This document shows, piece by piece, positions 1 to 4,776 of a DNA stretch of 5,540 nucleotides. A program made the position numbers and the translations under genes. A model generated the notes under the pieces. The model did not search any database. It was not told the origin of the DNA and worked only from the letters and a program-made list of their open reading frames with translations. The DNA is from Oscillospiraceae bacterium. Lineage in GTDB: Bacteria > Bacillota > Clostridia > Oscillospirales > Ruminococcaceae. Position 1 is the stretch's first letter. Every line of letters starts with the position of its first letter. The stretch spans positions 1 through 5,540 of the forward strand of contig JAFUWP010000473.1 of NCBI GenBank assembly GCA_017483405.1, written 5' to 3'.

Positions 1-384
1 ACTTCTCAGATTATGAAAGAGATGCTGACTGCTTTGTTCCGGAAACATCGTCCCCACTGGAACTGGAAAGCTCTCGGCCTTGTGATTGATGTCTGCTTTG
101 ATGAAACGCTTGCCGATGCTGACCATTCCAAAACCCTCAGTATGCGTGAGGCACTTGTCTATTCTGCATCGCTGTCGCTGGATTCCCTTGCAAGCGGAAT
201 CGGTGCAGGAATCCAGAAAGAATTGATTCCTTCTTGTCTGCTTCTGACTTTTTGTGCCGGATTTCTCCTGACTCTTGCCGGCATCCGGCTCGGAAAAATA
301 TGTCATGCGAAATATCGGCTTTCATGGCTTGGCGGTGTCATGCTCCTGATGCTTGCTTTCTGCCGGCTGTTCTGTTCCACGTGA
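1..384 (+). CDS. ytaF: YtaF/MntP-like membrane protein, C-terminal part (5' end off window)
   Basis: The frame is open from base 1, so the gene begins upstream; 127 codons are visible, while YtaF proteins are usually about 200 residues. A polar linker rich in Asp and His, including ADADHSKTLS, leads into a membrane helix with LSLDSLASGIGAG. This linker-plus-LSLDS pattern is typical of the second half of YtaF, the sporulation-associated relative of the MntP manganese exporter. Two more hydrophobic segments follow, roughly residues 71-92 and 103-120 counted from the ATG at 13. That ATG is internal and is not the start. The family is a polytopic inner-membrane protein; its transported substrate, if any, is not known from this sequence. 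The last codons and the TGA stop lie inside a parS site, and the gene converges on glnK. The family call is fairly secure; the gene name is by resemblance. Confidence 0.72.
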   Translation, partial: TSQIMKEMLTALFRKHRPHWNWKALGLVIDVCFDETLADADHSKTLSMREALVYSASLSLDSLASGIGAGIQKELIPSCLLLTFCAGFLLTLAGIRLGKICHAKYRLSWLGGVMLLMLAFCRLFCST

Positions 385-388
385 AACA
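373..388. other. parS: parS, chromosomal ParB/Spo0J-binding centromere site
   Basis: The 16 bases TGTTCCACGTGAAACA are visible directly. They match the established chromosomal parS consensus TGTTNCACGTGAAACA at every specified position, including the imperfect palindrome around CACGTG. In Firmicutes and most other bacteria, ParB (Spo0J) loads here as a CTP-dependent clamp, spreads along the DNA, and recruits SMC and ParA (Soj) to segregate the origin region. The site overlaps the last three sense codons and TGA stop of the ytaF-like gene, and its right edge touches the U-tract of the glnK terminator. B. subtilis parS sites also commonly lie within genes. Known parS sites cluster near oriC, so this suggests an origin-proximal position. 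A chance 15-of-15 match in a 5.5-kb window is very unlikely. Confidence 0.93.
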
Positions 389-419
389 TAAAAACACCGC
401 TGACCTGAATCAGCGGTGT
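389..419 (-). terminator. Intrinsic terminator of the amtB-glnK operon (possibly bidirectional)
   Basis: A perfect 10-bp stem (394-403 with 410-419) encloses the 6-nt loop 404-409. Reading the minus strand, the stem runs directly into five U residues (394 to 390), 7 nt past the glnK stop codon. Reading plus, the downstream bases (CTGTAATTATTC) make a much poorer U-tract, so the hairpin mainly serves glnK, with weaker help to the converging ytaF-like gene. Confidence 0.85.
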
Positions 420-425
420 CTGTAA

Positions 426-818
426 TTATTCTTCTTCGGTTTCGGGTTCGGGATTCATCGAAGAATGTGAGAAAACTGCCTGTTCTCCTGTCTCACCCGT
501 GCGGATTCTCATCGCGTTCCGGATTTCACTGCTGAAAATCTTTCCATCGCCGTGATGTCCCGTGAATGCATTTTCACGGATAATCTGCATGACTTTTTCT
601 TCCCACTGCTCTGAACCGAGTACAACTTCAATCTTGATTTTCGGCAGCATAGTCACCGGAATGTTCCGAGGTCCGCGGACATATTTCTTCACGCCATGCT
701 GTGCGCCGCATCCCATTACCTGATAACAGGTGATGCCGTGTACATTTATCTTTGCCAGTGCATCAAGCACATCATCCATTTTTTCTTCACGGATATAAGC
801 CTCAATTTTTATCATCAT
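426..818 (-). CDS. glnK: P-II family nitrogen regulatory protein, AmtB partner
   Basis: The 130-residue protein has the full P-II fold signature: the IEAYIREEKMDDVLDAL start, the T-loop base GCGAQ (36-40) and LPKIKIEV (58-65), the B-loop TGHHGDGKIF (86-95) and the C-loop RIRTGE (104-109). Gln40 and Lys60 match residues that bind 2-oxoglutarate and MgATP in P-II. As a trimer it would sense ATP/ADP and 2-oxoglutarate and plug AmtB when ammonium is plentiful. The T-loop reads VKKYVRGPRNIPVTM, one residue longer than E. coli GlnB, and has no tyrosine at the uridylylated position (Tyr51), as in Bacillus GlnK (NrgB). A 15-residue tail ending EPETEEE exceeds the usual length of about 112. The upstream of two adjacent ATGs is chosen because AGAAAGGGG ends 8 nt before it. 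It lies 18 bp after amtB, in nrgAB order. Confidence 0.93.
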   Translation of the reverse strand: MMIKIEAYIREEKMDDVLDALAKINVHGITCYQVMGCGAQHGVKKYVRGPRNIPVTMLPKIKIEVVLGSEQWEEKVMQIIRENAFTGHHGDGKIFSSEIRNAMRIRTGETGEQAVFSHSSMNPEPETEEE

Positions 819-836
819 GTCAAATACCCCTTTCTC

Positions 837-2081
837 TTAGTCAAGACCATTGAATGACGGATATGCACTTTCATCATGCTGGGTGCGGTCGAGGCCAAGC
901 CGTTCATCTTTCTTATCGACACGAAGGTCATGGGTGAGTAATTTTGTCAGTCCGTAGCAAATCAATGTGCCGACAATCGCAACGGCAATGCTGATGACGA
1001 TACTCAGAATCTGTACGCCAAATAACTGAACATCACCAAATAACAAACCATTCCAGCGCGCATCCGGATTAATGGATGTCTGCGCAAACAGTCCTGTACA
1101 GATACCGCCCCAGATTCCTCCGACTCCGTGACATCCGAACGCATCCAGTGCGTCATCATAGCCGAATTTTTCTTTTGCGACAGAAATCATTGTGAAACAT
1201 ACAGGAGATGTCGTGAATCCGATTATCAGTGCCGCCCATACCGGAACATAGCCTGCCCCAGGTGTGATGCCTACCAGTCCGGCTACCAGTCCGGTACATG
1301 CGCCTACAAATGTGGGCTTGTGATTTACAACTTTATCGCAAAGCATCCATGATAACATGCCGGCTGCGGAAGATACCGCTGTTGTGATAAAGGCATGAAC
1401 TGCCAGTCCGTCCGCTGCAAGTGCAGAACCTGCATTGAATCCAAACCATCCGAACAGCAGGATAAATGCGCCTGTTGCAATCATTGGAATATTATGCATC
1501 CTGTAATTTGCTTCGCCGAGGTCACAGCGTTTTCCTAACAGAATACATAACAATAACGCACTGATACCAGATGTAATATGTACTACATTTCCGCCTGCAA
1601 AGTCAATCGAACCGATTTCTTTCAGAAATCCGCCTGCGCCCCATACCATGTGCGCCATCGGATAATATACTATCAGTGTCCAGAATACCAGAAATAAAAA
1701 CAGAGAACGAAATTTCATTCTGCCTGCAACTGCACCTGTAATCAGTGCCGGTGTAATCACGGCAAACATCATCTGAAATATGCAGAATACCATATTCGGA
1801 ATGCCTCCGCCTTCGGTATACGGTTCTGTCAGGGATACTCCGTTCAGCCCCAGCCATTCCAGACTGCCGATAATACCGCCGTGGTCCTGTCCGAATGACA
1901 GCGAATAGCCGAACAGCATCCACATAACTATCCCAGTGCCAATCGTAAAAGTCGATGCAAACATCGTATTGATGACGTTCTTTCTCCGTACCAGTCCGCC
2001 GTAAAATAACGACAGCCCTGGTGTCATGAAAAATACCAATGCCGAACATATCAGCATAAAACCGATATTTCCTGTATTCAT
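837..2081 (-). CDS. amtB: Ammonium transporter (Amt/NrgA family)
   Basis: The 414-residue membrane protein conducts ammonium across the cytoplasmic membrane as a trimer. Family signatures run in order: PGLSLFYGGLVRRKN (21-35), FQMMFAVITPALI (102-114) with a pore Phe, PMAHMVWGAGG (141-151), DFAGGNVVHITSG (160-172), GWFGFNAGSALAAD (211-224) and DAFGCHGVGGIWGG (313-326). Asp160 and the twin pore histidines His168 and His318 are all present. The C-terminal cytoplasmic tail (384-414) has the conserved GLD and HDESAY elements that couple to P-II. The start is the ATG at 2081-2079: AGAGGAG sits 8 nt upstream and the protein begins at the family's normal first helix. A longer open frame back to 2195 would run through the leader terminator. 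amtB is first in the operon with glnK, and the order suggests co-regulation by nitrogen status. Confidence 0.96.
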   Translation of the reverse strand: MNTGNIGFMLICSALVFFMTPGLSLFYGGLVRRKNVINTMFASTFTIGTGIVMWMLFGYSLSFGQDHGGIIGSLEWLGLNGVSLTEPYTEGGGIPNMVFCIFQMMFAVITPALITGAVAGRMKFRSLFLFLVFWTLIVYYPMAHMVWGAGGFLKEIGSIDFAGGNVVHITSGISALLLCILLGKRCDLGEANYRMHNIPMIATGAFILLFGWFGFNAGSALAADGLAVHAFITTAVSSAAGMLSWMLCDKVVNHKPTFVGACTGLVAGLVGITPGAGYVPVWAALIIGFTTSPVCFTMISVAKEKFGYDDALDAFGCHGVGGIWGGICTGLFAQTSINPDARWNGLLFGDVQLFGVQILSIVISIAVAIVGTLICYGLTKLLTHDLRVDKKDERLGLDRTQHDESAYPSFNGLD

Positions 2082-2089
2082 AAAAAACA

Positions 2090-2096
2090 CTCCTCT
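2090..2096 (-). promoter_or_regulatory. Shine-Dalgarno of amtB (decides the start)
   Basis: AGAGGAG on the minus strand lies 8 nt before the ATG at 2081. No comparable site precedes the in-frame upstream candidates near 2195 or 2114, so this site fixes the amtB start. Confidence 0.85.
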
Positions 2097-2137
2097 GAAT
2101 CTCAATCGCCGCATCCTACCGGAATTTCTGTTTTCTG

Positions 2138-2164
2138 CTTTTCGGAACGCCTTTGTCCGAAAAG
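2138..2164 (-). promoter_or_regulatory. Hairpin B with AAAGGC hexaloop, downstream of the terminator
   Basis: On the minus strand 2164-2155 pairs with 2148-2138 over 10 bp with one bulged U (2146), closing the loop AAAGGC (2154-2149). Its apex mirrors hairpin A: the same AC/GU closing pairs, one bulge two pairs below the loop, GG/CC next, and a loop of the form AAAGnC. The lower stem uses the last U residues of the terminator tail. It would exist only in readthrough RNA. It could be a second protein site, a stability element or a relic of duplication. Confidence 0.4.
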
Positions 2165-2206
2165 AAAAAAAGCCCCTAAAGCAATACTTACACATTGCTT
2201 ATAGGG
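2161..2206 (-). terminator. Intrinsic terminator inside the amtB leader (attenuator)
   Basis: On the minus strand the left arm 2206-2194 pairs with 2185-2174 over 12 bp with a single bulged base (2201), around an 8-nt loop. It is followed by GC and then seven consecutive U (2171-2165), C and further U. The hairpin and U-tract are polarised for leftward transcription, that is, into amtB. On the plus strand there is no U-tract after the stem. It lies about 50 nt into the predicted transcript and about 80 nt before the amtB Shine-Dalgarno, so it would stop amtB transcription unless prevented. Confidence 0.8.
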
Positions 2207-2220
2207 ACGACTTTGTTCCG
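2204..2220 (-). promoter_or_regulatory. Hairpin A with AAAGUC hexaloop, overlapping terminator foot
   Basis: On the minus strand GGAAC (2219-2215) pairs with GTCC (2208-2205), leaving one bulged A. It closes the six-base loop AAAGTC (2214-2209), which has A at loop position 1 and G at position 4, the two bases that ANTAR-domain proteins require. The 3' arm shares C2206 and C2205 with the terminator stem, so full formation of both is not possible. The stem is short (four pairs) and would be weak alone, so a bound protein would be needed to hold it. The pairing is seen; the function is inferred. Confidence 0.45.
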
Positions 2221-2242
2221 GTTATTTGCTTTCTCTTATTTC

Positions 2243-2256
2243 TGAAAAGCTTTTCA
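2243..2256. promoter_or_regulatory. 14-bp perfect palindrome at the predicted amtB start point
   Basis: TGAAAAGCTTTTCA is a perfect inverted repeat with no spacer. It begins about 9 bp past the amtB -10 box, covering the first transcribed bases. A protein bound here would block initiation, so it has the geometry of an operator. In RNA it could form only a 5-bp stem with a four-base loop. I cannot name a regulator for it. Confidence 0.35.
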
Positions 2257-2264
2257 ATATTTGC

Positions 2265-2273
2265 ATTATAGCA
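2265..2273 (-). promoter_or_regulatory. Extended -10 promoter of amtB-glnK
   Basis: TGCTATAAT on the minus strand is a perfect extended -10 element for the housekeeping sigma factor. No good -35 hexamer lies 16-18 bp upstream, which is AT-rich and contains the CodY-like box further out. Lack of a -35 suits an activated or weak basal promoter. The start point is expected near 2258. Confidence 0.7.
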
Positions 2274-2305
2274 TACATTTAAAAATAAATTATGAACAAA
2301 TTATT

Positions 2306-2320
2306 AATTTTCTGTTAATT
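2306..2320. promoter_or_regulatory. CodY-box-like sequence between divergent promoters
   Basis: AATTTTCTGTTAATT matches the published CodY consensus AATTTTCWGAAAATT at 13 of 15 positions. It lies 21 bp upstream of the metY -35 and 35 bp upstream of the amtB -10. CodY senses branched-chain amino acids and GTP in Firmicutes and controls nitrogen and sulfur amino-acid genes, so the place fits. The surrounding DNA is very AT-rich, which raises the chance of a random match, and I cannot tell whether this organism has CodY. Confidence 0.35.
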
Positions 2321-2341
2321 TATATTTCTCTCTGCACATAC

Positions 2342-2370
2342 TTGCATTTCAACCCAGAATATGCTATAAT
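2342..2370 (+). promoter_or_regulatory. Promoter of the metY-glcK operon
   Basis: TTGCAT (2342-2347), a 17-bp spacer and a perfect TATAAT (2365-2370) preceded by TG one base upstream give an extended -10 promoter. The start point should be near 2377, leaving a leader of about 30 nt before the ATG at 2407, too short for a riboswitch or T-box. Confidence 0.8.
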
Positions 2371-2390
2371 AAATTTATCTACTATTTTCA

Positions 2391-2397
2391 GAAAGGA
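2391..2397 (+). promoter_or_regulatory. Shine-Dalgarno of metY (decides the start)
   Basis: GAAAGGA ends 9 nt before the ATG at 2407. The in-frame ATG at 2398 directly touches this site and so cannot be used efficiently; the true start is 2407. Confidence 0.85.
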
Positions 2398-2406
2398 ATG
2401 TTTCTC

Positions 2407-3669
2407 ATGAAGATTGAAACAAAATGCCTGCATGAAGGTTATCAGCGCAAAAATGGTGACCCAGGCGCACTCCCTATCGTCCAGAGTACTACTTATGTAT
2501 TTGATTCTACTCAGCATATCGCTGATTTGTTCGATATGCCTACAGAATACATGTATTCCAGATTCGCTAACCACACTGTCGATGCTGTCGAAAAGAAAAT
2601 CGCAGCTCTCGAAGGCGGTGCAGCTGCAATGTGTACTACCAGCGGTCAGGCTGCATCTCTGCTCTCCGTCCTCAATCTCTGCAATGCAGGTGACAGTATC
2701 ATAGCCATCAGCTCCCTTTATGGCGGTACTATCAATCTGTTCGCCGTTTCTCTTAAGAAATTCGGCATCAAGTGCATTTTCGTTGACCCCGAAGCTACTG
2801 ACGAAGAATTACAGAACGCTCTCGAACCGAATACTAAACTTGTTTTCGGCGAAACACTTGCGAATCCTGCTCTCAATGTCTTCGATATTGAACGATTTGC
2901 TAACTTCGCTCACCGGAATAAAATTCCGCTGATTGTCGATAATACCTTCCCGACTCCTATCCTCTGCCGTCCTATCGAATTCGGTGCGGATATTGTGATT
3001 CATTCCACTACTAAATATATGGACGGACATGCCCTTCAGGGCGGCGGCGTGATTGTCGATTCCGGTAACTTCGACTGGACTAACGGCAAGTTCCCTGAAT
3101 TCACTGAACCCGATGAGAGCTATCACGGCGTTGTTTATTCCGAAACATTCGGCAATATTGCCTATATCATCAAGGCAAGAATGCAGCTCATGCGCGATTT
3201 CGGCTGTTATCCTGCGGCAAATTCCGCTTTTCTGCTCAATCTCGGTCTTGAAACTCTCGCTGTCCGTATGGCCAAATACTGCGAAAATGCTATGACTGTC
3301 GCAGAATTCCTCAAAAATAACGAAAATGTCGAATCCGTCAGCTATCCTGCTCTGGAAGGCGATAAATATCACGAAAGAGCTAAAAAATATCTCCCTAACG
3401 GCACAAGCGGTGTTATCTCCTTCGTTATCAAGGGCGGCCGCGAACGTGCTACCAGATTCATGGATGCCCTCAAACTCGCATCCCGTGAAGTGCATGTCGC
3501 TGACATCCGTACCTGCGTTCTGCATCCGGCCAGTATGACCCACCGTCAGCTTACCGATGAACAGCTTATCGCCGCTGGTATCAATGCAGGCCTTATCCGG
3601 TTCTCTGTCGGCCTCGAAAATACGGATGATATTCTCGATGACCTGAAACAGGCTTTTGCTAATTCTTAA
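2407..3669 (+). CDS. metY: O-acetylhomoserine sulfhydrylase (aminocarboxypropyltransferase)
   Basis: The 420-residue protein belongs to the Cys/Met-metabolism PLP enzymes (fold type I). MetY-type members make homocysteine from O-acetyl-L-homoserine and sulfide in the cytoplasm, the direct sulfhydrylation route to methionine. Visible parts are the STTYVFDST N-terminus, YSR (50-52), SSLYGGT (102-108) with the PLP-stacking Tyr105, VDNTF (177-181) with Asp178 contacting the PLP nitrogen, and HSTTKYMDGH (199-208) with Schiff-base Lys203. The carboxylate-binding Arg398 lies in LIRFSVGLE. The insertion with FPEFTEPDESYHG (229-241) and the length of about 420 distinguish MetY from the shorter cystathionine synthases and methionine gamma-lyases. 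The usual NPT after YSR is NHT here (55-57). A kinase gene follows in the same operon. Substrate preference (acetyl versus succinyl or phosphohomoserine) is inferred from the family. Confidence 0.92.
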   Translation: MKIETKCLHEGYQRKNGDPGALPIVQSTTYVFDSTQHIADLFDMPTEYMYSRFANHTVDAVEKKIAALEGGAAAMCTTSGQAASLLSVLNLCNAGDSIIAISSLYGGTINLFAVSLKKFGIKCIFVDPEATDEELQNALEPNTKLVFGETLANPALNVFDIERFANFAHRNKIPLIVDNTFPTPILCRPIEFGADIVIHSTTKYMDGHALQGGGVIVDSGNFDWTNGKFPEFTEPDESYHGVVYSETFGNIAYIIKARMQLMRDFGCYPAANSAFLLNLGLETLAVRMAKYCENAMTVAEFLKNNENVESVSYPALEGDKYHERAKKYLPNGTSGVISFVIKGGRERATRFMDALKLASREVHVADIRTCVLHPASMTHRQLTDEQLIAAGINAGLIRFSVGLENTDDILDDLKQAFANS

Positions 3670-3695
3670 TTATCTGAAACGGAGGTTTATTTATT

Positions 3696-4655
3696 ATGAA
3701 ATATTATATCGGTATCGACCTCGGCGGTACAAATATCGTTGCCGCTGTTGTAGATGAAAATTATCAAATTCTGACTAAAGCAAGCACCAAAACCAACCGT
3801 CCCAGACCTGCCGAAGAAATCGCGGACGATATGGCCGCTATGGCACTCAAAGCCGTCAAGGATGCAGGACTCACCCTCGACCAGATTGAATGGGTTGGCG
3901 TAGGTACTCCAGGACTTGCCAACAGTCAGACCGGTATTGTCGAATTTTCCAATAATCTCGGCTTCGTCAATACCCCTCTCGCTGATTATATCAAGAAACA
4001 TATCGACAAACCCGTCTTTGTCGAAAATGATGCCAATGCCGCCGCTTATGGCGAATATGTCGCAGGTGCTGCCAAAGGTGCGAAAAATGCTGTCTGCATC
4101 ACGCTCGGTACAGGTGTCGGCGGCGGTATCATCATTGATGGTAAGATTTATGCCGGCTCAAACTTCGGCGGTGCGGAAATCGGTCATACTGTCATTCAGG
4201 TGGATGGTGCTCCCTGCTCCTGCGGCAGAAAAGGCTGTTTTGAAGCCTATTCCTCTGCGACTGGCTTAATCCGCATGACAAAGGAGAAAATGGAACAGTG
4301 CCCTGATTCTGCTCTGCATACCATTACTGCCGAACGCAATGGCAAAGTCTCCGCAAGAACCGCTTTCGATGCTATGCGTCAGGGCGATAAGGCCGGTAAG
4401 GAAGTCGTTGACGACTATATCAAATATCTTGCCGCTGGTATCACCAATACTATCAATATCTTCCAGCCGGATGTGCTCTGCATCGGCGGCGGTGTCTGCA
4501 ACGAAGGTGACCCGCTTCTGCTCCCGATGAAAGCTCTTGTCGAACAGGAAGTCTATACCAGAAATTCTCCGAAAAATACCAAAATCGTCATCGCCGAACT
4601 CGGCAACGATGCCGGCCTTATTGGTGCGGCATTCCTCGGCGCGGCGCAGAAATAA
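3696..4655 (+). CDS. glcK: ROK-family glucokinase
   Basis: The 319-residue protein matches Firmicute GlcK in length and motif order. It has the phosphate-binding DLGGTN (8-13), TPGL (71-74), ENDANAAA (110-117) with catalytic Asp112, LGTGVGGG (137-144), and the substrate-site GAEIGH (159-164). The zinc cluster CSCGRKGCFE (174-183) uses His164 and Cys174/176/181, and the adenosine motif is IGGGV (263-267). It would phosphorylate glucose to glucose-6-phosphate with ATP in the cytoplasm. No helix-turn-helix domain precedes the kinase, so it is an enzyme and not a ROK repressor. GGAGG ends 10 nt before the ATG. The gene starts 26 bp after metY with no terminator or promoter between them, so the two are probably cotranscribed. 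Another hexose or acylated amino-sugar substrate cannot be excluded, since ROK specificity is hard to read. Confidence 0.9.
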   Translation: MKYYIGIDLGGTNIVAAVVDENYQILTKASTKTNRPRPAEEIADDMAAMALKAVKDAGLTLDQIEWVGVGTPGLANSQTGIVEFSNNLGFVNTPLADYIKKHIDKPVFVENDANAAAYGEYVAGAAKGAKNAVCITLGTGVGGGIIIDGKIYAGSNFGGAEIGHTVIQVDGAPCSCGRKGCFEAYSSATGLIRMTKEKMEQCPDSALHTITAERNGKVSARTAFDAMRQGDKAGKEVVDDYIKYLAAGITNTINIFQPDVLCIGGGVCNEGDPLLLPMKALVEQEVYTRNSPKNTKIVIAELGNDAGLIGAAFLGAAQK

Positions 4656-4677
4656 GTGATTTCTCATCATCATAAGC

Positions 4678-4710
4678 AAAATCACCGCTGACAGCGGTGA
4701 TTTTCTTTTT
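4678..4710 (+). terminator. Intrinsic terminator of the metY-glcK operon
   Basis: An 11-bp perfect stem (4678-4688 with 4694-4704) with a 5-nt TGACA loop is followed by CTTTTT. The stem itself ends in four T, so the U-tract is long. It starts 22 bp after the glcK stop. The flanking A-run also allows some function on the minus strand. Confidence 0.92.
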
Positions 4711-4720
4711 CCTGATTCAA

Positions 4721-4754
4721 AATAAAAACGACCGTATTTTCATACGGCCGTTTT
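4721..4754 (-). terminator. Intrinsic terminator of the repeat-protein gene
   Basis: Arms 4725-4736 and 4743-4754 pair around a 6-nt loop. On the plus strand one position is an A-C mismatch (4731/4748); on the minus strand the same position is a G-U pair, so all 12 pairs form only in minus-strand RNA. The minus-strand tail is TATTTT after four U in the stem. It lies 22 bp past the stop of the leftward gene. Confidence 0.85.
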
Positions 4755-4776
4755 CTTATGATTCAGAATTACTGAA

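Larger units (their letters stand above)
2082..2258 (-). promoter_or_regulatory. Structured 5' leader of amtB-glnK mRNA, likely attenuator
   Basis: The predicted transcript from the extended -10 promoter at 2273-2265 should start near 2258, giving about 175 nt before the amtB ATG. The leader contains, in RNA order, a 14-bp palindrome, hairpin A (2219-2205), a strong intrinsic terminator (2206-2161), hairpin B (2164-2138) and the Shine-Dalgarno. A terminator inside a leader, with the gene's only good promoter upstream, implies conditional readthrough. Hairpin A uses bases that form the foot of the terminator, so the two compete. This is the organisation of nitrogen-responsive antitermination leaders read by ANTAR proteins (NasR, clostridial NitR/GlnR), but that assignment is an inference. 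No recognised riboswitch core was seen. Confidence 0.6.

Noticed and set aside
1190..1203. Second parS-like half site (TGTGAAACAT) in amtB
   Set aside because: Only the right half matches; the CACGTG core is absent.
1603..2049. 148-codon frame within amtB on the same strand
   Set aside because: It is an alternative frame of the transporter, rich in Arg/Asp/Tyr without domain character.
2082..2195. N-terminal extension of amtB by 38 residues
   Set aside because: It would start inside the leader terminator, has no Shine-Dalgarno and is Arg/Phe-rich unlike Amt N-termini; the ATG at 2081 has a good ribosome site.
2221..2258. Canonical ANTAR P1 hairpin upstream of hairpin A
   Set aside because: I checked every A-x-x-G six-base loop in this stretch and none had a flanking stem of more than two pairs, so the full two-hairpin motif is not shown.
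2274..2341. GlnR/TnrA operator (TGTNA-N7-TNACA)
   Set aside because: TGTTA occurs at 2313-2317 but no TNACA half follows at the right spacing.
2398..2406. ATG three codons upstream of metY
   Set aside because: It directly abuts the GAAAGGA ribosome site, leaving no spacing.
2371..2406. Riboswitch or T-box ahead of metY
   Set aside because: The predicted leader is only about 30 nt and holds no hairpin or terminator.
2809..3543. 244-codon open frame antisense to metY
   Set aside because: It lies wholly opposite a clear enzyme gene, has no family features, and reflects codon bias of metY.
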